The notes beneath the pieces are model-generated. The model had not been told where the DNA came from, searched no databases, and saw nothing but the letters and a program-made list of their open reading frames with translations. The position numbers and the translations under genes are program-made. Source: Deltaproteobacteria bacterium (GTDB lineage: Bacteria; Myxococcota_A; UBA9160). Taken from it: a stretch of DNA of 6,066 bases. The stretch covers positions 420 through 6,485 of the forward strand of contig DOUU01000161.1 in the NCBI GenBank assembly GCA_003520425.1. The letters run 5' to 3'. This document shows positions 1 to 5,873 of this stretch, one piece after another (position 1 is the first letter of the stretch; the number at the start of each line of letters is the position of its first letter).

Positions 1-1557
1 ATCCTCGGAAGAATTGTAACGGGGCCAGAAGGGTTCACCGGAGATATTGGGATTCCCGGTCTTCACGAACTGCGTCCAGTACGTCATCACTTCAGCAGAG
101 AGCGCGAGGCGCGCCGGCGTTTGGTCGAATGGTTCGAACCCTACCCCAAAGATCTGGTTCGAGTTCACTCCCCCGAAGACGTACGGCAGCTCGACTCCGT
201 GGGGATCCACCCAAGGGAAGACAGGGGGATAGAGCGCACTGGGTGCAGCGTTGGGCTCATTAAATTCATATTGGTATACTGGCACAAAACGGCTCGAGAT
301 CGCCCGCACCGCGGCCGAGGCTGGGCATGAAAACTCGCTGTCGGTCAGCACACTCGCGTACGCTTCCACCGGATCGCTGAAGTTTGACTCGGGGTATTGA
401 GCAAGAATCGCCGGAGCGGCTGCGCCGAACTGATTCGTGATGAGAGCCGCATAGCCATTTGCAAAGGCTCCCCCTACCGCCGCTACCGCTGCGAAGAGTT
501 GACCCTCGGTGAGATTGGTTCCGTTCAAGATTGGAACTCTGCGGAAAAAACCTTTCCGGATCGCTATATTGGGCTCCAGGGGGATATCGAATCCATCGAC
601 GACGGGGCTCCACAGGAACGGCGTGCTGGCGTTCAGAAGCGTAGCGACAGGCAGCGACCGCAAGCACGCCACGACGTCGGGGGCGGTGTTGCATCCCACA
701 GCTGCGACGAACTGGTCGCCCATCGTCTGAGCCTGCGAGAGCGTCGGTTCCTGATTCAGCCCGACCGACCCGATCCCGATTGTGCTCTCCCCGATCGCTC
801 CCTCATAGGGCGGGGTAAACGGCGATACCAGGTGGTTGGTGACGGAAAGGGCGCCCGCGGACTCGCCCGCGATCGTGATCCGCCACGGGTTGCCGCCAAA
901 GGCGAGGATATTGCGCACCACCCATCCGATCGCAGCCTGTTGGTCCTCAAACCCATAGTTCCCCGACAGTCCAAACGGCGACGCTTTGGAGAGTGCCGTG
1001 GAGGCAAGGAAGCCGAATACGTTGAGGCGATATTGGATCGAAACAACGATGATTCCTTTGGCCGCCAGTTGGGTGGAGATGTAAGACGCAGCTCCGCCGT
1101 CGATGTACCCTCCGCCGTGGATCCAAACCATCACCGGGAGGAGGCTTTCTTTGCCTCCTTCCGGACCTGTCACATTGGGCGGTGTGTAGACATTGAGATA
1201 CAGGCAATCCTCGTCCGTGCTCGGAATGTTTTCGATCACGCCGGGCGGCTGCGGACAGGAGCTCCGAAATTGCTGGGTCTGAAGCACTCCGGACCAAGCT
1301 TGGGGCGGAACCGGAGAAGCGAAGCGCAGATTTCCGACGGGCGGCGCCGCGAATGGAATCCCGAGAAACTCCTGATGATCGCTGAAGGCCGTGCCTTGCA
1401 CCGCGCCCTTGTGGGTCTGCACGATCGGATTCCCCGTGGCTTGTGCGGCAGCGGTGAGGGGCCCGCCAGCCGAGATCGCCAGCAGCGCGGCGAACCATGC
1501 CATGGCTGACCAGGAGCGTGTGCAGCTCGGTACTGCATGCATTTGCTGGATACTCAC
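1..1557 (-). CDS. Exported type-B carboxylesterase (3' end off window)
   Basis: Alpha/beta-hydrolase of the carboxylesterase type-B family, expected to hydrolyse carboxylic esters outside the cytoplasm. The frame is open for 519 codons and runs off the left edge; family members are usually about 500-560 residues, so little is missing. Visible landmarks from the GTG start: EDCLYLNV (116-123, family signature), oxyanion-hole HGGGY (147-151), nucleophile elbow GESAGA with Ser233, acidic residue Glu351 in NGTNLTEGQ, and His453 in DPHGVELPYVFGG. The triad is therefore complete. The N-terminus is a Sec-type signal: a basic stretch, a hydrophobic core (AWFAALLAISAG) and a TAAAQA cleavage region near residue 40. 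I chose GTG at 1557 because GGGAGGA lies 9 nt upstream; ATGs at 1542 and 1503 lack a ribosome site but would keep most or all of the signal. It is divergent from the PucR-type regulator. The substrate is unknown. Confidence 0.93.
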   Translation of the reverse strand, partial: MSIQQMHAVPSCTRSWSAMAWFAALLAISAGGPLTAAAQATGNPIVQTHKGAVQGTAFSDHQEFLGIPFAAPPVGNLRFASPVPPQAWSGVLQTQQFRSSCPQPPGVIENIPSTDEDCLYLNVYTPPNVTGPEGGKESLLPVMVWIHGGGYIDGGAASYISTQLAAKGIIVVSIQYRLNVFGFLASTALSKASPFGLSGNYGFEDQQAAIGWVVRNILAFGGNPWRITIAGESAGALSVTNHLVSPFTPPYEGAIGESTIGIGSVGLNQEPTLSQAQTMGDQFVAAVGCNTAPDVVACLRSLPVATLLNASTPFLWSPVVDGFDIPLEPNIAIRKGFFRRVPILNGTNLTEGQLFAAVAAVGGAFANGYAALITNQFGAAAPAILAQYPESNFSDPVEAYASVLTDSEFSCPASAAVRAISSRFVPVYQYEFNEPNAAPSALYPPVFPWVDPHGVELPYVFGGVNSNQIFGVGFEPFDQTPARLALSAEVMTYWTQFVKTGNPNISGEPFWPRYNSSED

Positions 1558-2076
1558 TGGATGTCGTCCTCCCGATGGCTTGGCTTGCTCAGCCCAATGT
1601 CATTGTTCGAGGGAGAGGCTCGATCTTGGCCACAGGGGGCCTAAGGAGCCGATTCTATGGGCTCGGAGTGGCAAAGAGCGATCCGTTTGTCGGCCAATCG
1701 CTTTGTGCTTCCGGCACAAGTCTTCCGTCTCCGCCCACCGCCAAGGCCGAGTTGGCGCTCCCCTGCCGCCGGCTCCCACGCGGCTCCTCCGACACGGCCG
1801 GCGTACAATTTTGGCCGGCTCAACGACATCAGCAGGTCGCTGCCTCAAGTTGCGCCGCCAGCTCATCTTTTCGACCGACAGACGTCGAGGAGCCAACTCC
1901 CGCGTGTGGGGCGCGCGGGGCCTCGAAGCACGGCGTCTGGGGGGGAGATCCGGTCCGAAGGAGAACGGCGATCTGCGGAGACTTCTGGTCGCGTCGCCGG
2001 CGTGGCAAAATGAATCGCCGCGTCGCGCACGGCTTCCCTTCCGGCGCCTCCACGACGCGAGCCGAGCATTCGCCGG
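1558..2076. other. Divergent intergenic region between esterase and PucR-type regulator
   Basis: This 519-bp gap separates the leftward esterase from the rightward regulator and must hold both promoters. Open frames cross it on both strands, but their translations are rich in Arg, Pro and Ser, match no family I know, and lack the strong third-position GC of the neighbours, so I see no gene. Noted elements: a TAGAAT hexamer reading leftward at 1652-1657 without a good -35 box; a small perfect hairpin, TTGTGC/GCACAA with a 5-nt loop, at 1703-1719; and two GGCCGGC copies flanking TACAATTTT at 1796-1819. None is strong enough alone to be called a promoter. Confidence 0.6.
1796..1819. repeat. Paired GGCCGGC motif around TACAATTTT
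   Basis: GGCCGGC occurs at 1796-1802 and again at 1813-1819, separated by 10 nt containing TACAAT (1804-1809), an AT-rich island in GC-rich DNA. Since GCCGGC is itself palindromic, the pair is both a direct and an inverted repeat and could form a 6-bp hairpin. Its place mid-way in the divergent gap and its 17-bp centre spacing would suit a regulator binding site, but GGCCGGC is not rare in high-GC DNA, so this is a weak call. Confidence 0.25.
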
Positions 2077-3312
2077 ATGCGCAGACAGAGCAGCACCCTA
2101 GGTCTGGGGCCCGTGTCGGCCCTGTCGCCCGCCCTCCGCGAGCGCGTGGAGCTTGCGTATGCCGCCCGGGGACGCCGGGTGCAAGACATCATTGCCCGCT
2201 GCCGCAGGGACTTTCCGAGCTATGCGGCGCTCTCTGGCGAGGGCCTCGAGAGCGTGCGTCGGAATCTCGACTCGTTGGTGGGCGCCTTCTACCGGATCCC
2301 GCTCGTCGAGGGACGCCTGCCGACGTCCGAAGAGCTCGCGCCGCAACGCAAGATCGCCCGCTTGCGCTTCGCGCAAGGGGTGCCGCTTCACGAGCTGGTC
2401 GGTTGCTACTACGGCGGCCTGCCAGTGCTGTGGGAGGACCTCGTGGCGACCCTGGAGGTCGAGAGCCACGTGGAGCGCGAGCTCCTACGACGGGTTCCGG
2501 TGACGCTGTCGGCGATGGCGCTGGTCGCGACGGCTGTGACCGAGGGTTGGGTGGAGGAGCGAGAGCGCAGGCTACGTTCGCGCAGCGAAGCCATTGACGA
2601 AGTCCTCTCGCTCTTCTCCGCGGGGAGCGCGTCGCTCCGCGTGCTGAAGGCGCGCGCCCGCGCAGTCGGCCTTGGCCTCGACACGCCACGCACAGCCGTG
2701 TTGTTCCGCACCGCGCTCGGGCAACACGCGCGGTCGGGCCCTGCTGTCGACCTGGTTCGGAATCTCCTGGAGGACCGGCCCCTCGGGCACGACATCATCA
2801 TCGGCCGCGTCGCGGACGGCGTCCTCGCGCTGCTTTCGGACGACGTCGACCAGACCGCCCTGGCTGACGTCGCCGGCAAACTTCGCGGATACGGCTGGCG
2901 GATCGGTGTCGGGACCTCCGCAAGCGGCACCGCGGGCCTCCGGCGCTCGATCCGCGAGGCTACGCGCGCCATCGAGATCGGGGAGTATCTGCGCCACCCG
3001 GGCCCTCTCGACCGCTACGCGGACTTCGCCGTGTTGGATCTGGTCGACGTTGTCTCACCCCGTGCGGCCGATTTCGCGCGCAGCGTACTTGGCTCGCTGG
3101 TCGACTCCGCGGCGAACGCGAAACAGCTCCAGACCCTGCGAGCCGTCTGCCGGAGCGGCTTTCACTACAAGCTCGCCGCGGCGGCCCTCGGTGTCCATCC
3201 TCACACGCTCTCCTATCGCCTCTCGAGACTTCGGCGCACCCACGGCATCGACCTCGACGACGCCGAGACGCGCTTGCGGGTGCACCTGGCTCTGCTGATC
3301 CTGGACGTCTGA
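2077..3312 (+). CDS. PucR/CdaR-type transcriptional regulator
   Basis: Cytoplasmic DNA-binding regulator, 411 residues, with the usual three-part layout. Residues about 20-160 are an all-helical N-terminal region resembling the RsbRD_N-type sensory domain found in such regulators (for example PLVEGRLPTSEELAPQRKIARLRFAQG and the FAQGVPLHELV..YY segment). Residues about 205-310 resemble the degenerate GGDEF-like middle domain (RTAVLFR, GVLALLS, WRIGVGTSASGTAGLRRSIREA). Residues about 351-409 are the PucR-type C-terminal helix-turn-helix: FHYKLAAAALGVHPHTLSYRL followed by RLRRTHGIDL and a terminal RVHLALLIL helix. ATG 2077 is the first start after an in-frame TGA at 2011; its ribosome site is poor, and GTG 2113 is a possible later start. 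It is divergent from the esterase, which may be its target; the ligand cannot be predicted. No partner gene follows on the same strand. Confidence 0.9.
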   Translation: MRRQSSTLGLGPVSALSPALRERVELAYAARGRRVQDIIARCRRDFPSYAALSGEGLESVRRNLDSLVGAFYRIPLVEGRLPTSEELAPQRKIARLRFAQGVPLHELVGCYYGGLPVLWEDLVATLEVESHVERELLRRVPVTLSAMALVATAVTEGWVEERERRLRSRSEAIDEVLSLFSAGSASLRVLKARARAVGLGLDTPRTAVLFRTALGQHARSGPAVDLVRNLLEDRPLGHDIIIGRVADGVLALLSDDVDQTALADVAGKLRGYGWRIGVGTSASGTAGLRRSIREATRAIEIGEYLRHPGPLDRYADFAVLDLVDVVSPRAADFARSVLGSLVDSAANAKQLQTLRAVCRSGFHYKLAAAALGVHPHTLSYRLSRLRRTHGIDLDDAETRLRVHLALLILDV

Positions 3313-3664
3313 GCACGGAGCGGAGCGGTAGGCTGAAGCCGCCGTGGGGGGGCCTCGTGGGCAGTGGCCCCGGCGAGCGCCTCGCAGAGATCGCGGCGGA
3401 GCTTTCGACCTTGCGTCGCATCGCTTCGTGCTCGCGGCCCTCTGACCGCCCGCGTCGTCGCGGAGCTCGAGCGAGCGAACCTCATGGCGCCTTGCACACC
3501 CTTCCCCGGGGATCGACCACAACCGGCTGCGCAGCGTAATAACGGCCTGCGTGCTCGAGATGCGCCAAGCCTTCGAGGGCTCCGACGAGGATCGCAGGGG
3601 GGCGTCTCGAGTATTCCTGGCCGACCCCGGAGGATGAGGGTCTCCGCTGATCCAGACCGCCAAT
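3313..3664. other. Convergent intergenic region, no intact gene
   Basis: This gap of about 350 bp lies between the stop of the PucR-type gene and the stop of the small leftward gene. Immediately after the regulator stop is a GC-rich sequence with weak self-complementarity (GGCT-GA-AGCC at about 3331-3340) but no T-run, so a terminator is not convincing. The rest contains coding-like fragments described separately. Confidence 0.55.
3357..3637 (+). pseudogene. Possible decayed gene, scattered across three frames
   Basis: Pieces with coding-like composition appear in succession but in different plus-strand frames. From 3357 (GTG) one frame reads GERLAEIAAELSTLRRIA; a second gives RFVLAAL ending at a TGA near 3443; a third gives LTARVVAELERANLMA from about 3442; and the second frame resumes from about 3512 with IDHNRLRSVITACVLEMRQ and ends SRVFLADPGG at the TGA 3635-3637. 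The last two pieces have G or C at most third codon positions, like the real genes here. I do not recognise the family. This is inference from composition only; it could be chance in GC-rich DNA. Confidence 0.25.
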
Positions 3665-3979
3665 TCAGCGTGGAAGGGGTGTTCGAGTTCCCGCTAGACG
3701 AAAGAGACTCCCGACGCTGGTCAGCAAGCCGGGAGTCTCCCATCCGTGGTAGCGGGGGGCCGCTATCTCCAATACGACGCCCGATTGAGGCAGGTGTCTC
3801 GCTCGCGGCTTAGCCGCAGCGCGCCTTGCCCAGCCCGTCGAAAACTTCAACGTTTTCCGGGTGAACCAGCTTTTCGGAAACCACAGCCCCCGGAGATCCG
3901 CGAGCCAGACACCGATGAGGCCCGCTCCCATGAGGACGGCTCCGATCACACGGAGGAGCTTGAGAAGCGTGTAGCTCAT
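3665..3979 (-). CDS. Small single-span membrane protein, C-terminus uncertain
   Basis: The start is well supported: AGGAGG lies 5 nt before the ATG, and the start overlaps the cytochrome b561 stop by 4 nt (ATGA), showing translational coupling. The first 30 residues give a lysine-flanked hydrophobic helix (about residues 7-27, VIGAVLMGAGLIGVWLA), so an inner-membrane anchor is likely. After that comes a basic, tryptophan-rich stretch (LWFPKSWFTRKTLKFS). The open frame continues to 104 residues, but the last 45 or so are low-quality sequence and run through the hairpin at 3704-3739. In another frame the same DNA reads VSEKLVHPENVEVFDGLG and stops at TAA 3810-3812, so a frameshift near 3890 would give a protein of about 56 residues. 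I do not recognise a family. Its position suggests an accessory of the adjacent cytochrome. Confidence 0.5.
   Translation of the reverse strand: MSYTLLKLLRVIGAVLMGAGLIGVWLADLRGLWFPKSWFTRKTLKFSTGWARRAAAKPRARHLPQSGVVLEIAAPRYHGWETPGLLTSVGSLFRLAGTRTPLPR
3704..3739 (-). terminator. Perfect 10-bp hairpin, likely leftward terminator
   Basis: GAGACTCCCG (3704-3713) and CGGGAGTCTC (3730-3739) pair perfectly around a 16-nt loop, which itself contains GCTG-GT-CAGC. Read leftward, the stem is followed by TTTCGTCT, a short imperfect T-tract, which suits a rho-independent terminator for the MarR-ABM-b561 cluster. Read rightward it is followed by CCATCC, so it would be a poor rightward terminator. It lies inside the far C-terminal part of the longest reading of the small membrane protein, which favours the shorter version of that gene. 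Confidence 0.5.
3807..3819. repeat. GCGGCT-T-AGCCGC palindrome
   Basis: A 6-bp perfect inverted repeat with a single central base. Read leftward it contains the TAA (3810-3812) that would end the small membrane protein if its frame shifted. With only a 1-nt centre it cannot form a tight hairpin without opening inner pairs, so any function is doubtful. Confidence 0.25.
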
Positions 3980-4542
3980 GACTGCCTCCTGAGTTGCTCG
4001 TGCGAGGCCGTCGGGACGCCGCGGACGCCCATTCGCGCAATCGTGTCGGACCTCGTCCACTGGTGGAGGAAGACGCCGCCGACGTGTCCGAGCAGGAGCA
4101 CGGCGACCGACCACGTGAAGACGCGATGGGCCATCCGGGGACCAAAGTCCCACAGGTTCGCCGGGATGCTGCCGTCGCCCAGGAAGAGCGACTCGGCGAG
4201 CCCGCTCTGGATCGAGAGAGCCACCCCGGAAACGCTCGCGCCCAGGAGCCCGAGGTACAGCAGGACGTGATTCGCCTCGAACGCGAGCTTGTGGAGTCCA
4301 TCGATTCCAGGGAGCGGATCCGGCTTGTCGTCCCACCAGCGCCACGCGATTCGCGCCAGCGTCAGGACCAGCACGACGCCGCCTAGGGCCAGATGCGCCC
4401 GGTAAGCGAAGGTCCTCGCGCCGCCCTCGAGTTCGGCCATGAGGTAGCCGGAGGGCAGCAGGACCAGGATGGCTGCCGCGCTGACCCAGTGGAGTGCGAC
4501 GGCCACACTCCCGTAATGGTCGTGGGTACTTCTCGCGCTCAT
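3976..4542 (-). CDS. Cytochrome b561 (YceJ-like, di-haem membrane cytochrome)
   Basis: Inner-membrane b-type cytochrome of the bacterial cytochrome b561 / Ni-hydrogenase cytochrome-b family, expected to pass electrons between the quinone pool and a periplasmic or membrane partner. The 188 residues match the usual 170-190 and show four hydrophobic helices: about 11-34, 48-66, 86-110 and 138-160. Candidate haem ligands are the histidines of LHW (His18), YRAH (His50), NHV (His92) and LGH (His153), with His84 and His139 also near helix ends. The start follows the ABM stop by 5 nt, with AGGAG just before it (short spacing), so it is probably translated by coupling. An upstream extension in the same frame is only a shadow of the ABM gene. 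It overlaps the small downstream gene by 4 nt. Family assignment is firm; the physiological partner is unknown. Confidence 0.92.
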   Translation of the reverse strand: MSARSTHDHYGSVAVALHWVSAAAILVLLPSGYLMAELEGGARTFAYRAHLALGGVVLVLTLARIAWRWWDDKPDPLPGIDGLHKLAFEANHVLLYLGLLGASVSGVALSIQSGLAESLFLGDGSIPANLWDFGPRMAHRVFTWSVAVLLLGHVGGVFLHQWTRSDTIARMGVRGVPTASHEQLRRQS

Positions 4543-4547
4543 CGCTC

Positions 4548-4841
4548 CTACCGCCGGATGATCCGGTAGAGCGCCGGGTGGTGGGGGAAGTTCTTCACGA
4601 TGCTCCGGGTGAGCGCCCGGAACTCGGGATTGGAAACAGCGGCCTCGAACGCCTCTGGCGACTCCCACTCCGCCACGTTGATGAAGTGGAACTTCGCGCC
4701 TGGAGCGACCGCCTCGTGGAGCTTCGTGGAGATGAAGCCCGGCTGTTTTCGCAGGTGCTTGGCAGCCGCCTCCCACTCCTTCAGCGCTTCTTCCTCGCGA
4801 CCTTCCGGGACCTCGAACGGGTTGATGAGTGTGACCGCCAT
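4548..4841 (-). CDS. ABM-fold monooxygenase family protein
   Basis: Small cytoplasmic protein of 97 residues in the antibiotic-biosynthesis-monooxygenase (ABM) superfamily, a dimeric alpha-beta barrel fold that includes quinol monooxygenases and haem-degrading enzymes. Visible family features are the first strand with INPFEVPEGREEEALKEW (helix 1 around 13-30), PGFISTKLHEA (34-44), and the conserved strand-turn FHFINVAEWESPEAFEAAV (51-69) with Trp59. The ATG is preceded by AAGGAGG at the ideal distance. The gene begins inside the end of the MarR gene (61-nt overlap, different frame) and is followed after 5 nt by cytochrome b561, so all are probably on one mRNA. No cofactor-binding residue can be named with certainty; a quinol or aromatic substrate is only a guess from the family and the cytochrome neighbour. 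Confidence 0.87.
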   Translation of the reverse strand: MAVTLINPFEVPEGREEEALKEWEAAAKHLRKQPGFISTKLHEAVAPGAKFHFINVAEWESPEAFEAAVSNPEFRALTRSIVKNFPHHPALYRIIRR

Positions 4842-5308
4842 ATCGTTCCTCCTTGCTGGTTCAATCGCTCTCCGACGAGTCGAGCAAGCAAGACCACCTG
4901 TCTGAGGGCATCGAGGGGCAGCCCCTCGGCGAGCGCATTCACCCAGGACTCCTGCCGTTCGTTGATCTCATCGAGGACCGAGCGGCCCTTGGGCGTGAGC
5001 GCTACCAGCTTCGCGCGGCGGTGGTTCGGGTTCTCCCGCAGCTCGACCAGGCCCTGCTTCAGCAGCCGGTCCACCGTGGGCTGCACCCCCTGCCGCTTCC
5101 GCCCGAGGTCCCGGGCGATCTGAGCGACGGGCAGGGGGCCGTCGTTGATCGTGCCCAGGACCTGCCAGCGGGCGCTCGAGACGCCGAGATCCCGGATGAG
5201 GTCATCGCCCGCTTGCAGCAGCGCTTCGTTAAACCGGAATGTCGCCAGGATTGCGCGCGTCAGCTCCACGCCGGCCTTCGTGTGCCCTTCTCGAGGAGTG
5301 AACCTCAT
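4781..5308 (-). CDS. MarR-family winged-helix repressor
   Basis: Dimeric DNA-binding regulator, 175 residues. Residues 15-45 form the first dimerisation helix region (LTRAILATFRFNEALLQAGD). The winged helix-turn-helix spans about 46-110: SSARWQVLGTI, VAQIARDLGRKRQGVQPTVD (recognition helix about 71-82), then LVELRENPNHRRAKLVALT as the wing. Residues 110-155 are the C-terminal dimerisation helices. The last 20 residues are an unusual Ser/Arg/Lys tail (STRSRSRKVARKKR) encoded by DNA that also begins the ABM gene. I place the start at ATG 5308. The same frame is open up to 5485, but that part encodes P450 sequence, so a fused start would be wrong. No ribosome site precedes 5308; the transcript may be nearly leaderless. 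Such regulators usually respond to phenolic compounds, oxidants or drugs and repress their own operon, here presumably ABM and b561. Confidence 0.88.
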   Translation of the reverse strand: MRFTPREGHTKAGVELTRAILATFRFNEALLQAGDDLIRDLGVSSARWQVLGTINDGPLPVAQIARDLGRKRQGVQPTVDRLLKQGLVELRENPNHRRAKLVALTPKGRSVLDEINERQESWVNALAEGLPLDALRQVVLLARLVGERLNQQGGTIWRSHSSTRSRSRKVARKKR

Positions 5309-5344
5309 TGGCAGACGTATGTCATAATCGCATATGTCTGTCAA
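5309..5344 (-). promoter_or_regulatory. Putative promoter of the MarR cluster
   Basis: Reading leftward, a consensus TTGACA lies at 5344-5339, followed after 17 nt by CATACG (5321-5316), which matches only three bases of a -10 box. The expected transcription start about 7 nt later is at roughly 5309, next to the ATG at 5308, so the mRNA would be leaderless or nearly so, in line with the absent ribosome site. The -35 match and spacing are good; the -10 is weak. Confidence 0.35.
5312..5340. promoter_or_regulatory. Imperfect inverted repeat, probable MarR operator
   Basis: CAGACGTATG (5312-5321) and CATATGTCTG (5331-5340) are inverted copies with one mismatch in 10, separated by 9 nt (TCATAATCG). 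The whole 29-bp element is AT-rich relative to its surroundings and lies 3 bp before the MarR start, covering the putative -10 box and touching the -35. MarR proteins bind palindromes of this size, often over their own promoter, so autorepression is the natural reading. Binding itself is inferred. Confidence 0.55.
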
Positions 5345-5873
5345 GTGACCCAATCCGCCAATGGAGTGCGCCTTGTCTTCGTAGTGCCTGGGAATGCCCA
5401 GCAGGCGAGTGATGATCCGCAGGGGGTACTTCTTGGCGAAGGTCGCCTGGAGCTCGGCATCCCCAAGCGGCGCCAGCTCGTCCACGAGCTCCTCGGCGGT
5501 GGGGTCGGAAGAGGGGCTCCACGTAGCGGGGGATCATCGTACGGCGGAACGCCGGTGCGACCAGGCCCCGCTTTACCGTGTGCTCGCGCCCGTCGTACCC
5601 CATGAGGTTCGGGCCGAAAATCGGAAATGTCATCGGCTTCAAGAACGCCGATTTCGAAAACCGGGCCTCGTCGCGGAACGCGTTCTACACGTCGGGGTGG
5701 CGGAGCAGCACGAGGCCCGTCGTGGAGCCGAAGCGAAGTCGCACGACGCCTTTCTCGTCGCGCAGGCGCGCCAGGCGCGCTTGGTAGCCGGTGAGCTCCT
5801 GGTCGTCATAGTCGACGTCATCGTCGACCTAGGTCGTCGCCACGGCGTCCACAGGCGGTACTAGGTGCGTCAT
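5322..5873 (-). pseudogene. Cytochrome P450 N-terminal remnant
   Basis: Remnant of a soluble bacterial cytochrome P450 (haem-thiolate monooxygenase). From ATG 5873, with AGAGGA 6 nt upstream, the frame reads MTHLVPPVDAVATT, then TAG (5829-5831), then DYDDQELTGYQARLARLRDE, RFGSTTGLVLLRHPDV, a second TAG (5685-5687), then NAFRDEARFSKSAF and NLMGYDGREHTVKRGLVAPAF, the helix-C motif whose His and Arg contact the haem propionates. At a run of four C/G (5501-5504) an extra base moves the homology to another frame: TAEELVDELAPLGDAELQA and KKYPLRIITRLLGIPRHYED. Near 5370 the homology seems to return to the first frame (ALHWRIGSLD), which ends at TGA 5322-5324. P450s have about 400-450 residues; only about 180 are present, without the I-helix, ExxR or haem-cysteine motif. 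It cannot make an active enzyme. Confidence 0.87.

Noticed and set aside
397..1509. Long plus-strand open frame (370 codons) opposite the esterase
   Set aside because: The opposite strand encodes a complete esterase catalytic core with all triad residues; the plus-strand translation is Arg/Gly-rich and matches no family.
1652..1657. TAGAAT as the -10 box of the esterase promoter
   Set aside because: No acceptable -35 hexamer lies 16-18 nt upstream, and single six-base matches are expected by chance.
1497..2597. Long plus-strand open frame (366 codons) crossing the gap into the PucR-type gene
   Set aside because: It overlaps the regulator in another frame and translates to Arg/Pro/Ala-rich sequence without domains; it is a GC-rich artefact.
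3323..3347. Terminator just after the PucR-type gene
   Set aside because: Only a 4-bp perfect stem (GGCT/AGCC) with mismatched extensions and no T-run.
3313..3664. Missing C-terminal half of the P450 beyond the MarR cluster
   Set aside because: I looked for a haem-binding FxxGxxxC and an ExxR motif in the leftward frames and found neither.
4781..5485. Single 234-codon frame that would fuse a P450 piece to MarR
   Set aside because: Residues before the ATG at 5308 are P450 sequence that happens to be in the MarR frame after the slip at 5501-5504. The promoter and operator just before 5308 and normal MarR length support the shorter gene.
5685..5831. Amber readthrough or a TAG-recoded amino acid in the P450
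   Set aside because: The same remnant also has a frameshift and lacks its catalytic half, so decay explains both TAG codons; no recoding machinery is visible in the window.
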